This document shows, piece after piece, positions 1 to 8,531 of a stretch of 55,958 nucleotides of DNA. Under the pieces are notes generated by a model. That model saw nothing but the letters and a program-made list of their open reading frames with translations, did no database searches and was not told where the DNA came from. A program made the translations under genes and the position numbers. The DNA is from a virus. Each line of letters starts with the position of its first letter. The first letter of the stretch is position 1. The DNA is taken from positions 1 through 55,958 of IMG/VR virus record IMGVR_UViG_3300014720_000044; one strand, 5' to 3'.

Positions 1-2
1 CA

Positions 3-1097
3 TCAAATACTTACACAGATGGAAAAGTTGCAGACTTAGTAGATGCAGCACCAGATCTATTAAATACTCTTAATGAGTTGGCTGCAGCAATTGGCGACGA
101 TGCTAATTTTGCTACAACTCTTAGCACATCAGTAGGAACAAAGGTTTCAAAGGCTGGAGATACAATGACTGGACTTCTTGTCCTTTCAGCAGATCCAGCA
201 GCAGACCTTGGTGCAGCAACAAAGCAATATGTTGATGCAGCAGAAGCAGATGCAGTTTCAACTGCCTCAGCAGACGCTACTTCAAAGGCTAACGCAGCAC
301 AGTCAGCAGCAGTGGCAACCGCTTCAGCAGACGCTACTTCAAAGGCTAACGCTGCACAAGCAGCAGCCGAAGCAACCGCTTCAGCAGATGCAACTACAAA
401 GGCTAACGCTGCACAGTCAGCAGCAGTAGCAACCGCTTCAGCAGATGCAACTACAAAGGCTAACGCAGCACAGGCTGCAGCAATTGCACACGCAGATGCA
501 CTTACAACAGCAGATGTAGCAGAAAATACCAATCTTTACTTCACAGATAATCGTGCTAAAGATGCTGCTGGTTACATTCTTGAAAATGCAACTCAATCAA
601 ATGTTGTTATTTCTTATGATGAGATTACTCGTCAATTGACAGTAACAGCAGAAAATGGTGTTGCAGATTCTGATACAGATGATCTTACAGAAGGCACAAC
701 AAATCTATACTTCACAGATGCTCGTGCAGTTACCGCTCTTGAGGCAGTAACTCCAGACTTCCCTGCAGTAGAGATTAATTCAGTAGCAAAGCAAGTAGCA
801 GCAGAAGCATCTGTTCCTACTGCAAGCGAAAATACAGCAGTTTCATGGGCTAAGGCAAACTATCGTTCTGCCGAATTCCTTGTTAAGATTGCTAATGGAT
901 CACACACAGATATATCCAAGGTTATTTTGACACTTGACACTTCAGACAATGTCGCTATCACAGAATACGCAATGGTTGGAACAAATGGCAATCTTGGCAA
1001 TGTTTCAGCAGATGTTTCTGGTAACGATGTTCGTCTTCGTGTTACTACCCTTAACAATAACTCAACAGTTGCTGTTATTGGAACACTTTTGAAGTAA
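3..1097 (+). CDS. Tail fibre protein, 5' end missing
   Basis: The reading frame is open from the first bases of the window, so the gene starts outside it; an internal ATG at 78 is not a convincing start because in-frame protein continues upstream. The visible 364 residues contain a DLLNTLNELAAAIGDD segment that is also found near the heads of the two downstream fibres. Next come a GDTMTGLL motif common in phage fibres, four 19-residue Ala-rich repeats (probably a coiled-coil stalk), and two copies of a NLYFTD(N/A)RA motif. The C-terminal 100 residues look like a beta-rich knob. The likely role is a virion-surface fibre in host recognition. The missing N-terminus would normally hold the virion attachment domain; by analogy with its neighbours this may be Mtd_N-like. 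Confidence 0.8.
   Translation, partial: SNTYTDGKVADLVDAAPDLLNTLNELAAAIGDDANFATTLSTSVGTKVSKAGDTMTGLLVLSADPAADLGAATKQYVDAAEADAVSTASADATSKANAAQSAAVATASADATSKANAAQAAAEATASADATTKANAAQSAAVATASADATTKANAAQAAAIAHADALTTADVAENTNLYFTDNRAKDAAGYILENATQSNVVISYDEITRQLTVTAENGVADSDTDDLTEGTTNLYFTDARAVTALEAVTPDFPAVEINSVAKQVAAEASVPTASENTAVSWAKANYRSAEFLVKIANGSHTDISKVILTLDTSDNVAITEYAMVGTNGNLGNVSADVSGNDVRLRVTTLNNNSTVAVIGTLLK
255..482 (+). repeat. Four tandem 57-bp (19-residue) repeats in fibre stalk
   Basis: Four in-frame units of about 57 bp encode the pattern (V/E)ATASADAT(S/T)KANAAQ(S/A)AA. The units differ by a few synonymous or conservative changes. The heptad-like spacing of Ala suggests an alpha-helical trimeric stalk. 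Such repeats can change copy number by recombination and so alter fibre length. Confidence 0.85.
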
Positions 1098-1128
1098 TAA
1101 AATAAAATATAAAAAGGAGTGATAGATC

Positions 1129-1578
1129 TTGACAACCAATAATAAAGATTTCAAGGTTAAAAACGGTTTAGTCGTTACAGATGGCGGATCGTTTGGCGGT
1201 GCTGTTGTAGTTGGCAATCCAACACTTAGCACACATGCTGCAACCAAAGCCTATGTAGATTCTTTGGGTATGTCTGTCGGATCTATCGCTCCTTCTTCTC
1301 CAGACAATGGAGACCTATGGTTTGACACGGTAACTGAAAGAGTAAATGTATATTATTCTGGTACCTGGGCAACTATAGCAAGCATTGACGATACATTAAA
1401 TATTCCTGATCACATTCACGACACATCAATTGATGGAAATGGCCTAATTGTCACCACATTTGTTGATGCAGGTGCTTCTTATGATCCGCAAGGATCAGGA
1501 CAGGATGCTGGAGACCCAAATACATCATCATGGAATTTAATTTATGATGGTGGGGTTGCAACAGATAATTTTAATTAA
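1129..1578 (+). CDS. Small fibre-associated structural protein
   Basis: A 149-residue protein starting at TTG (1129), supported by AAGGAG at 1114-1119 nine bases upstream; no ATG fits the N-terminus better. It has a short N-terminal segment with HAATKAYVDSLG, a motif typical of phage fibre and collar proteins. This is followed by a PDNGDLWFDTVTERVNVYYSGTW-like segment (about residues 55-80), a small beta unit seen repeatedly in tail fibres. The C-terminus is rich in Gly, Asp and Ser. The neighbours on both sides are fibres, so a minor fibre or fibre-tip role is likely. I do not recognise a named family. Confidence 0.7.
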   Translation: MTTNNKDFKVKNGLVVTDGGSFGGAVVVGNPTLSTHAATKAYVDSLGMSVGSIAPSSPDNGDLWFDTVTERVNVYYSGTWATIASIDDTLNIPDHIHDTSIDGNGLIVTTFVDAGASYDPQGSGQDAGDPNTSSWNLIYDGGVATDNFN

Positions 1579-1580
1579 TG

Positions 1581-1589
1581 TGATATAAT
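1581..1589 (+). promoter_or_regulatory. Extended -10 promoter (TGATATAAT)
   Basis: A perfect TATAAT at 1584-1589 is preceded by TG with a one-base gap, giving an extended -10 element. No good -35 box is visible at 16-18 bases. It lies in the gap before the first Mtd_N fibre, about 40 bases from that gene's ATG. A 5-bp hairpin (ATGGG/CCCAT, 1600-1614) lies in the predicted leader, just before the GAGGAG ribosome site. Confidence 0.5.
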
Positions 1590-1629
1590 ATGAAAGAAAA
1601 TGGGCAAAACCCATGAGGAGAGATAAATA

Positions 1630-3660
1630 ATGGCAACAAGAATGCAACAGCGCAGAGGAACTGCAGCAACATGGACTGCTGCTGATCCAATACTTGCAGC
1701 AGGTGAAATCGGTTTTGAAACTGATACAAATAAATTTAAAATTGGCGATGGTAGTAATCGCTGGGTAACTCTTGCCTACTTCGTAGATGGCAACTCGATT
1801 ATCGATGGCGCCCCAGGTCTACTTAATACTCTTAACGAACTCGCTGCAGCCGTTAATGATGATCCTAACTTCTTTGCCACTGTTGCAACTAATTTATCAA
1901 ATCACGAAGCAGATACTACAAATGTACATGGTATTGCAGATACAGCCAATCTTGTTGTAACAAATACAAATCAAACATTAACCAATAAGACAATAAATTT
2001 ATCTAATAACTCTGTCAGTGGCACAGTTGCTCAATTTAATACTGCCCTTTCAGATGGCAATTTTGCTACCTTAGAAGGTACAGAAACATTAAGTAATAAA
2101 ACATTGAGCAGCCCAACAATTATTGTTGGCGCTACCACTGTTTCAGACACAGAAATTTCTTATCTTGATGGTGTAACATCATCGATACAGACTCAGTTAA
2201 ATGCAAAAGCAGGTCTAACTGGGGCTTCCTTTACTGGAACACTTACAAATACAGCGTCAATATCAACTACTGATACTACAGCGTCAACTTCTCCTACAAC
2301 AGGATCTATCGTTGCTGCTGGCGGTATTGGTGTAGGCGGAGACGCACACATAGATGGAGACGTAGTAATTGGCGGTAACTTTACTGTTAATGGTACAACA
2401 ACCACAGTAAGTACACAAGACTTAGTAATACAAGATCCTTTGATTTATGTTGGAGAAAGTAATCCTTCAAATATAGTTGATCTTGGTATTGTTGCTTCAT
2501 TCGATGATGGAACATATCAGCATACTGGTTTTGTTCGTGATTCATCTGCTGGAACATGGAAATTATTTAAGGGCGTAACTGATGAACCAACCTCAACAGT
2601 TAATTTTGCACAAGGCTCTTTAGATGATCTTGCTGTAGGAGGACTATCTGCTACTTCATTAACAGTAGGAGATGTTTCAAATACAGAAATAGGATATCTA
2701 AATGGAGTAACTTCTGCAATACAGACTCAGATCAATGGCAAGATTTCTGCTTCAAGTTCAGATACACTAACTAATAAAACAATAAACATGACAAATAATG
2801 GTTTGTCTGGAACTATAGAACAATTTAATGCAGCGCTATCTGATGAAGATTTTGCTACATTAAGTGGAACAGAAACTTTACAAAACAAAACAATATCTTA
2901 TGCAAATAATACTATAACTGTTCAGGTTACAAATGTTTCTGATCTAACTGCTAACGCATCAGAAATAAATGTATTAGATGGCATAACTGCTTCAACTGCA
3001 GAATTAAATATTTTAGATGGAGTTACTGCAAGTGCTTCAGAAATTAATGTATTAGATGGGGCAACGGTATCAGCAGCAGAACTAAATATTCTAGACGGTG
3101 CTACTGTATCAACTTCAGAAATAAATTATTTAGGTGGAGTCACTTCTTCTGTTCAAACTCAACTAGATTCTAAGTCACCGTCGGCAAGTCCAACATTTAC
3201 AGGAACTGTTGTTCTTCCATCCACAACATCAATCGGTGATGTTTCTTCAGATGAAATATCAGTTCTTAATGGGCTGACAGCATCAACAGCAGAACTAAAT
3301 ACCCTCGACGGATTGACAGCATCAACCGCAGAGTTAAATATTCTAGATGGATTGACAGCATCAACTGCTGATTTAAATATTCTTAATGGTGTAACTGCTT
3401 CTACTTCAGAAATTAATATTCTTGATGGGGTAACTGCATCAACAACAGAAATAAACTATGTTGTTGGAGTAACCTCTGCTATACAAACTCAAATGAATGC
3501 TAAGGCTCCGTTGGCAAGTCCGTCGCTAACTGGTACTCCAACCGCTCCAACTGCTTCACTTGGAACAAATACAACCCAAATTGCAACAACAGCATTTGTT
3601 GATGCTGCAATTGAGGCGCTGGCAAGTAGAAATCTAATACTTGACGGTGGCGGGGTATAA
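1630..3660 (+). CDS. Tail fibre with Mtd_N-like head and 13-residue repeats
   Basis: A 676-residue fibre. Residues 1-50 (MATRMQQRRGTA, AAGEIGFETDTNKFKIGDG) match the Mtd N-terminal fold used by many phages to fix receptor-binding proteins to the tail. A 60-residue segment shared with the next gene follows (LLNTLNELAAAVNDDPNFF, SNHEADTTNVHGIAD). In the middle lies a compact domain (GNFTVNGTTTTVSTQDLVIQ, then VDLGIVASFDDG and WKLFKGVTDEP), also shared with the next gene. It is followed by two blocks of five TASTAELNILDGV repeats, probably a triple-stranded beta stem. GAGGAG lies at 1615-1620. The likely role is a receptor-binding fibre; the receptor is unknown. Confidence 0.85.
   Translation: MATRMQQRRGTAATWTAADPILAAGEIGFETDTNKFKIGDGSNRWVTLAYFVDGNSIIDGAPGLLNTLNELAAAVNDDPNFFATVATNLSNHEADTTNVHGIADTANLVVTNTNQTLTNKTINLSNNSVSGTVAQFNTALSDGNFATLEGTETLSNKTLSSPTIIVGATTVSDTEISYLDGVTSSIQTQLNAKAGLTGASFTGTLTNTASISTTDTTASTSPTTGSIVAAGGIGVGGDAHIDGDVVIGGNFTVNGTTTTVSTQDLVIQDPLIYVGESNPSNIVDLGIVASFDDGTYQHTGFVRDSSAGTWKLFKGVTDEPTSTVNFAQGSLDDLAVGGLSATSLTVGDVSNTEIGYLNGVTSAIQTQINGKISASSSDTLTNKTINMTNNGLSGTIEQFNAALSDEDFATLSGTETLQNKTISYANNTITVQVTNVSDLTANASEINVLDGITASTAELNILDGVTASASEINVLDGATVSAAELNILDGATVSTSEINYLGGVTSSVQTQLDSKSPSASPTFTGTVVLPSTTSIGDVSSDEISVLNGLTASTAELNTLDGLTASTAELNILDGLTASTADLNILNGVTASTSEINILDGVTASTTEINYVVGVTSAIQTQMNAKAPLASPSLTGTPTAPTASLGTNTTQIATTAFVDAAIEALASRNLILDGGGV
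2947..3141 (+). repeat. Five 39-bp repeats, block 1 of fibre
   Basis: Five consecutive in-frame 39-bp units encode TA(S/N)(T/A)(S/A)E(L/I)N(I/V)LDG(V/I/A)-type 13-mers. The DNA has drifted at synonymous sites far more than the protein, so these are old, selected repeats and not a fresh expansion. Confidence 0.85.
3277..3471 (+). repeat. Five 39-bp repeats, block 2 of fibre
   Basis: A second run of five 13-residue units (TASTAELNTLDGL type) lies after a short spacer that contains an ATTAIQTQ-like cap. It ends with a VTSAIQTQ cap, as block 1 and the paralogous fibre do. Confidence 0.85.
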
Positions 3661-3668
3661 AAATAAGA

Positions 3669-3674
3669 TATAAT
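3669..3674 (+). promoter_or_regulatory. -10 box before second Mtd_N fibre
   Basis: TATAAT sits in the 43-bp gap between the two fibre genes, 29 bases before the ATG at 3704. It lacks the TG extension and has no clear -35. An AAGGAGAG ribosome site follows at about 3690. The similar layout before the first fibre makes a promoter plausible but weak. Confidence 0.35.
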
Positions 3675-3703
3675 GTACATAATAGTACTAAGGAGAGATA
3701 AAG

Positions 3704-5212
3704 ATGGCAATTAGAATGCAGCAAAGAAGAGGAACCGCAGCACAGTGGACCTCTGGAAATCCAACATTAGCAGCAGGCGAAATTGGATTTGAAACAGATA
3801 CAGGTAAGTTTAAGGTTGGAAACGGATCATCGACCTGGACTCAACTAAACTACTTCGTAGATGCAAACTCTATACTAGACGGAGCGCCAGGCGCCCTTGA
3901 CACACTTAACGAACTTGCTGCTGCACTTAATGACGATCCTACCTTCTTTACTACTGTTGCAACCAATCTCTCCAACCATGAAGCAGATACCTCAAACGTG
4001 CACGGTATTGCAGATACAACAGTTCTAGTAACACTAAGTGGAACTCAAACTCTAACAGGCAAGACAATTTCTGCAGTAGATAATACTGTAACAATTAATG
4101 CTGCCGATATTACTGATGTCACTGCTTCTGCAGCAGAATTAAACATTTTGGATGGTGTTACAGCCTCTACAGCAGAAATTAATCTTCTTGATGGTGTTAC
4201 AGCAACCACTGCTGAAATTAATACTTTGACAGGAATTACTGCAAGCGTATCAGAACTAAATGTTCTAGACGGAGTTACAGCGTCTACTGCTGAACTAAAT
4301 CTACTAGACGGCGTTACAGCATCCACTGCTGAATTAAATATTCTTGACGGTGTTACCGCAACTGCAGCAGAATTAAATATTCTTGCTGGAGCAACACTTT
4401 CTACTACTGAATTAAATTATGTAGATGGTGTAACCTCTGCAATTCAGACACAATTAAACACATTAGATACAGATAAGGCAGATCTTGCATCACCAACATT
4501 TACTGGTACAACAACAACAGATGATCTTGTTGTGGATGGAGACTTAACTGTAAATGGTACAAACTTTGTAGCAAGTGCAACATCTATCACAATTGAAGAC
4601 AATATTGTTCAATTGGCACATGAAAATGCTGCTAATACAGTAGACCTTGGTATTGTTGTTGGTTATAATGAATCAAGCACAGCAAAACACGCAGGTATTG
4701 TAAGAGATGTTTCTGCTAATAAATGGAAACTTTTTAAAGGTGTGACAACAGAACCTTCTACAACAGTAGATTTTACACAGGGATCTCTTGACGACCTTGA
4801 GTTAGCAAATCTTGCTGCAACAGAAGTTGCTGCTACAACTCTTAAGTATGGAGCAGGCGCACTAAGCGTTGAAACAGAAATTGACAAGAAGACTCCAGAA
4901 CTTTATACATTTACTACAGATGCAACTACAGCAAGAACACTTGCTTTAGGTGATAAGTTTGGATCTCTTAAGTTTACATCTGCAAGCGCAACAACTTTAA
5001 CAGTTCCAGCAAATGCTGATGTAGCATTCCCAACAGGCTCTTATGTTGAACTTTATCAGTTTGGCGCAGGACAGGTAACTGTATCTCCAGCATCTGGTGT
5101 AACAGTCAGATCTACTGACTCTCAGGTTAAACTAAGAACTCAGTACTCTTCAGCGGTTTTGATTAAGGTTGACACCAACGAATGGCTGTTGACTGGTGAC
5201 TTGACTGCTTAA
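3704..5212 (+). CDS. Second tail fibre with Mtd_N-like head
   Basis: A 502-residue paralog of the gene at 1630. It has the same Mtd_N-like head (MAIRMQQRRGTAAQW, GEIGFETDTGKFKVGNGSS), the same SNHEADTSNVHGIAD linker, and eight 13-residue repeats at 4121-4432. It then carries the shared DGDLTVNGTNF, VDLGIVVGYNES and WKLFKGVTTEP domain. The C-terminal about 110 residues (from TTLKYGAGALSVE) are unique and beta-rich, probably the receptor-facing tip. Domain order differs from the paralog: here the repeats precede the shared domain. This points to module shuffling between the two fibres. The start is set by AAGGAGAG about eight bases upstream. Confidence 0.85.
   Translation: MAIRMQQRRGTAAQWTSGNPTLAAGEIGFETDTGKFKVGNGSSTWTQLNYFVDANSILDGAPGALDTLNELAAALNDDPTFFTTVATNLSNHEADTSNVHGIADTTVLVTLSGTQTLTGKTISAVDNTVTINAADITDVTASAAELNILDGVTASTAEINLLDGVTATTAEINTLTGITASVSELNVLDGVTASTAELNLLDGVTASTAELNILDGVTATAAELNILAGATLSTTELNYVDGVTSAIQTQLNTLDTDKADLASPTFTGTTTTDDLVVDGDLTVNGTNFVASATSITIEDNIVQLAHENAANTVDLGIVVGYNESSTAKHAGIVRDVSANKWKLFKGVTTEPSTTVDFTQGSLDDLELANLAATEVAATTLKYGAGALSVETEIDKKTPELYTFTTDATTARTLALGDKFGSLKFTSASATTLTVPANADVAFPTGSYVELYQFGAGQVTVSPASGVTVRSTDSQVKLRTQYSSAVLIKVDTNEWLLTGDLTA
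4121..4432 (+). repeat. Eight 39-bp repeats in second fibre
   Basis: Eight consecutive 39-bp units each encode a 13-mer of the TASTAELNILDGV type. Codons differ widely between units while the Glu-(Leu/Ile)-Asn and Asp-Gly positions are nearly invariant. The run ends in TSAIQTQL, the same cap as in the neighbouring fibre. Confidence 0.88.
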
Positions 5213-5237
5213 AAAAATAAATAAATAAGGAGTAAGA

Positions 5238-7313
5238 ATGTCAAAGAAGATTGCGGGTAAGTCGTTTAAAGTAGTGTCACGCTTAAAGGCTTTGGTTAGT
5301 GTTATTGAAGGTTTTAACAGAGCAAATGCCGCCGACTCCGCAGTTGCTGGATCAGGATTAGGTAAAACTGATTCAGGTGCCACATGGAACGTATTTAGAG
5401 GATCCTGGGGTATTTCAAGCAATAAGGCTTCATCTTCTACATCGCATTCTTCATATCCATTAGCAACACTTAATTTTTCTAAGGAAGATGTAACTATAAC
5501 TGCAAAAGGCGTAGGTCCTGGCGTAGGAACTGCCTTCTGGGTAACAGATTCTGATAACTGGTGGGGAACATATGTAGACACTACAAATGTCTGCTCTGCT
5601 TATGGCACTCAGGCAAATACATACGGCGTTGTAGGTTCAACATGTAATGCATACGGAACTCAAGCAAATACTTACGGTGTTGTAGGATCAACTTGTAATG
5701 CATATGGAACTCAAGTAAATGCCTATGGCGTTGTAGGGTCAACTTGTAATACTTATGGAACAAAGGTTAATGCATATGGAACTGTCTGTAATGCTACTAG
5801 CACAAACTATGCAACTGCAATAGGTACATATGCAACTCAATGTAATGCAACATCAACAAATTATGCAACACAGGCTAATGCTTATGGAACTCAATGTAAC
5901 GCTTATACTTCAAATTACGGATGTGTAACTTACGCAACTCAGCAAGTAGGAAATACCTGTAACTCTTCTAGCCCAAACTATGGATGTAGTACATACGGAA
6001 CTCAGTTAGCAAATTATACCTGTAATGCTTTTAGTACTAACTATGGCACTAAAATAAATGCTTATGGAGCCACAGGAAGTACTTGTAATACATATTCATC
6101 TTCTTCTGGAGCAAACTATTCTTGTAAGACGTTTGCCACCAACTATTCCACATTTTGTGCTGCTTACGGCGGTTTGTCATATTCTTGTAACTCATATAAT
6201 TATACTTCAAGTGCAGGATCATCCTGTCAGGCTTTTTCATCTAGTTCTAATACAAACTATACATGTAACACATATGGAACTGGCTATACATGTAATTCTT
6301 ATAACAGTTTTTATTATAACTGTATAGCATATTCTAAGAACACAAACTGTAACGCTTATGGAAGTAGCAAGAGCACTAACTATAGTTGCAATGCGTATAC
6401 AGCGTTTACAACATATAGCCTAGGAAACTGTAAATCTTTCAGTTCATCTCCTATATGTCAAGCCTATGGAAATAGTGCAAGCACAAATTGTAATGCATAT
6501 TCTTCAAGCGCATTCACTACTTATACTTGTAACGCATATACGACAAACTTTGGTGCTACTGCATGGGGAACTCAAGCAACAGGAAGCACATGTAATTCTT
6601 CTAGTGCAAATTATGGACAGGTCTGTAATGCTTATGCTGTATCTGGTTATACCTGTAACGCTTCAAGTGCCAATTACGGAACTAATTGTAGCGCCAATGG
6701 TGTAGTAGGAAGTACATGTAACGCTTATGGAACAAAGGTTAATGCTTATGGAACTATAATTGCTGGATATACATGCAATACATTTGGAACTGTGGTTGCT
6801 AATTATGTAACAAATGTTGCTGGATATACATGTAACACATATGGCACACAGGCTAATGCTTATGGAACTCAATGTAACGCTTATACTTCAAATTACGGAG
6901 CAACTACATATGGAAATGTATGCAATACTTATACATCAAACTATGGACCTACTGCATATGGATATGTCTGCAATACTTATACATCAAACTATGGACCTAC
7001 TGCATACGGATATGTATGTAACACATATGCCAATAGCGACAGCGTTAAGGTTATAAAGAGTATTGCAGGAACAGTAAATACTGTTGCAAACTTCTCCTTT
7101 AATGCAGCGGTTCAGGCAGTAAAAACAATACTATCAGGAAATACAATCACTGTTCGTGGATATTCTAATGCAAATGCAACCACTCAAATTGGGTCAGATC
7201 AGTCTACCTCGTCTACTGGAGCCACAAAGGCCAAGAGTCATGGTATACTTAAAGGAGCAGTAACTTATAGCCCTGCTGCTACCAACGTAATTGACCAGTT
7301 TGAGGTGGAATAG
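5238..7313 (+). CDS. Tail jelly-roll protein with large cysteine-rich insert
   Basis: A 691-residue protein built as a sandwich. Residues 1-118 (GFNRANAADS, LGKTDSGATWNVFRGSW, AFWVTDSDNWWGTYV) look like the first half of a concanavalin or LamG-like jelly-roll known from phage tail proteins. Residues 119-594 are a low-complexity insert with 36 Cys, nearly all followed by Asn, in motifs such as TCNAYGT and YTSNYG. Residues 595-691 (ITVRGYSN, IGSDQS, AKSHGILKG, IDQFEVE) look like the second half of the jelly-roll. The flanking halves contain no Cys. The insert leaves the fold right after the NWWGTYV strand, as if placed in a surface loop. The likely role is a virion-surface adhesin or fibre tip. 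The start has AAGGAG at about 5228. Confidence 0.75.
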   Translation: MSKKIAGKSFKVVSRLKALVSVIEGFNRANAADSAVAGSGLGKTDSGATWNVFRGSWGISSNKASSSTSHSSYPLATLNFSKEDVTITAKGVGPGVGTAFWVTDSDNWWGTYVDTTNVCSAYGTQANTYGVVGSTCNAYGTQANTYGVVGSTCNAYGTQVNAYGVVGSTCNTYGTKVNAYGTVCNATSTNYATAIGTYATQCNATSTNYATQANAYGTQCNAYTSNYGCVTYATQQVGNTCNSSSPNYGCSTYGTQLANYTCNAFSTNYGTKINAYGATGSTCNTYSSSSGANYSCKTFATNYSTFCAAYGGLSYSCNSYNYTSSAGSSCQAFSSSSNTNYTCNTYGTGYTCNSYNSFYYNCIAYSKNTNCNAYGSSKSTNYSCNAYTAFTTYSLGNCKSFSSSPICQAYGNSASTNCNAYSSSAFTTYTCNAYTTNFGATAWGTQATGSTCNSSSANYGQVCNAYAVSGYTCNASSANYGTNCSANGVVGSTCNAYGTKVNAYGTIIAGYTCNTFGTVVANYVTNVAGYTCNTYGTQANAYGTQCNAYTSNYGATTYGNVCNTYTSNYGPTAYGYVCNTYTSNYGPTAYGYVCNTYANSDSVKVIKSIAGTVNTVANFSFNAAVQAVKTILSGNTITVRGYSNANATTQIGSDQSTSSTGATKAKSHGILKGAVTYSPAATNVIDQFEVE
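5592..7019 (+). repeat. Cys-Asn-rich degenerate repeats
   Basis: About 476 codons hold 36 Cys at irregular spacings of roughly 7-21 residues. Recurring blocks include STCNAYGTQ(A/V)N(T/A)YGVVG near the start and NTYTSNYGPTAYGYVC, which occurs twice almost identically near the end. The amino-acid palette is nearly confined to Cys, Asn, Thr, Ser, Tyr, Gly, Ala and Val, with very few charged residues. This looks like a disulphide-laddered or beta-solenoid surface structure. Confidence 0.8.
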
Positions 7314-7768
7314 TGAGTGATTATAAAGATAAAAGTCTCAAAGATTTTGAGAAAGAGTTTAAATCAGAAAAGCGTTATCGCTATTTATCAAAAATAAAAA
7401 ATGCAATAAATATTTTCCCACCATCTGTACCAAAAAATAATAAAGTAATGGATGGCCCAGATATCTCTAGTATTACTGAGCATATTGCATTTGTAATAGA
7501 TGATGAGATTGTTGAAATTATGCATTGCCAGCCAAAGTTGGCAGCAATTCTTTTGAGCAGTCCAACTATTGTAAAAATAGAAGATGGCAAATTTGCTAAA
7601 CCAGGATGGCAATATAAAGATGGAAAAATAATAAACCCTGCTGGCCAAGAGTCTGAAAATGTGCAACAACAAGAAAGAGATTATTTGCCAACATTTAAAG
7701 AATATTTATTAAATCAAGGAAGTCCAAAACTTTTAACATTTAAAGAATATATAGAAAGTATGAAATAA
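7313..7768 (+). CDS. Hypothetical fibre-module protein
   Basis: A 151-residue protein starting at GTG (7313), which overlaps the previous stop by one base (TAGTG), a sign of coupled translation. Residues 1-40 are highly charged. The centre (HIAFVIDDEIVEIMHCQPKLAAILLSSP) followed by GWQYKDGKIINP resembles small phage proteins that sit beside tail fibres and end in a 'GW.Y.DG' unit. The tail (FKEYLLNQG, FKEYIESMK) repeats an FKEY motif. No enzyme signature is seen. A fibre-assembly or chaperone role is only suggested by location. Confidence 0.6.
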   Translation: MSDYKDKSLKDFEKEFKSEKRYRYLSKIKNAINIFPPSVPKNNKVMDGPDISSITEHIAFVIDDEIVEIMHCQPKLAAILLSSPTIVKIEDGKFAKPGWQYKDGKIINPAGQESENVQQQERDYLPTFKEYLLNQGSPKLLTFKEYIESMK

Positions 7769-7769
7769 C

Positions 7770-8531
7770 ATGAAAAGAATATCATTTAATTTACGTCCTG
7801 AAGACAGTATTCTAGATATCCTGCCACCTGAGCCAGGAACTCAGTTTATTCCACAATGGTACAGAGATGGTGAAAAGTATATAGATAGAGAAACTGGTTT
7901 AAAAAATCCCAAAGATCCCTCAAAAAGAGCAGGGGGTATGAAGTCCTGCGTTCCATTTCTCGATGCTATGATTTCTGGATATATACAACAACTATCTGTT
8001 GCTATTAGAATAACCAAGAATAACGGAACAGATCCTGTTGAATGGGAATATGTAGAAAAAGACAAAGACGGAAATTATAATAATCTTAATATAGAGTTTG
8101 GCATTATTAATGAAAGAGATGGAGATTTAGGAGAAACAATTCCTAGACCTTTTGGATATTCTCATAATCATTTGGCATTTACTGGTAAGTGGGGATGGCA
8201 AGTTCCTAAAGGATGGAGCGTTTTGGTTACTCACCCATTAAACAGATTTGATTTACCCTTTACAACAATGAGCGGAATAATGGAAAGTGACAAGTTTATG
8301 TCTGCTGGTAATGTACCATTTTTCATTCAAAAAGATTTTACTGGTGTAATAGAAAAGGGCACTCCTTTATTTCAGATAATTCCAATAAAAAGGGCAAAAT
8401 GGCTTGGATATGTAAAAAGAAAAATAGTTGATGAAAAGGGCTTATTCTTTTCTAATAATGCAAGAGCAGTTCCTTATGGATTTTATAGAGACAAGATGTG
8501 GGAGAAAAAAGTATATGATATGGAAAAATAA
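7770..8531 (+). CDS. Unknown protein, paralog A of tandem pair
   Basis: A 253-residue protein of a family I cannot name. Features shared with the next gene are an early 'PQWYRDG/PEWYRKL' segment, a 'CVPFLDAMISGY' motif near residue 70, and a C-terminal half with a 'P.G(W/Y)S....PLN.F..PF.T..G' motif. This is followed by 'PFFIQKDFTGVIEKGTPLFQIIPIKR.W'. The conserved 'G(V/L)I..GTP..QIIP.KR' block suggests a compact beta fold. No signal peptide or membrane segment is seen. The Shine-Dalgarno site is weak (AGAAAG), so translation may depend on the gene two bases upstream. It lies between fibre genes and the ribonucleotide reductase. Confidence 0.6.
   Translation: MKRISFNLRPEDSILDILPPEPGTQFIPQWYRDGEKYIDRETGLKNPKDPSKRAGGMKSCVPFLDAMISGYIQQLSVAIRITKNNGTDPVEWEYVEKDKDGNYNNLNIEFGIINERDGDLGETIPRPFGYSHNHLAFTGKWGWQVPKGWSVLVTHPLNRFDLPFTTMSGIMESDKFMSAGNVPFFIQKDFTGVIEKGTPLFQIIPIKRAKWLGYVKRKIVDEKGLFFSNNARAVPYGFYRDKMWEKKVYDMEK

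Noticed and set aside
5592-7019. CRISPR-like array of short repeats
   Set aside because: The repeats are in frame, irregular in spacing and encode one protein; no constant direct repeat with unique spacers exists.
1630-7313. Diversity-generating retroelement acting on Mtd_N-type fibres or the Asn-rich insert
   Set aside because: Mtd_N-like heads and many AAT/AAC codons suggested it, but there is no reverse transcriptase, template repeat or accessory gene in the window.
8428-8514. N-terminal extension of paralog B
   Set aside because: It lies wholly inside paralog A, lacks similarity to the paralog and has a worse ribosome site than the ATG at 8515.
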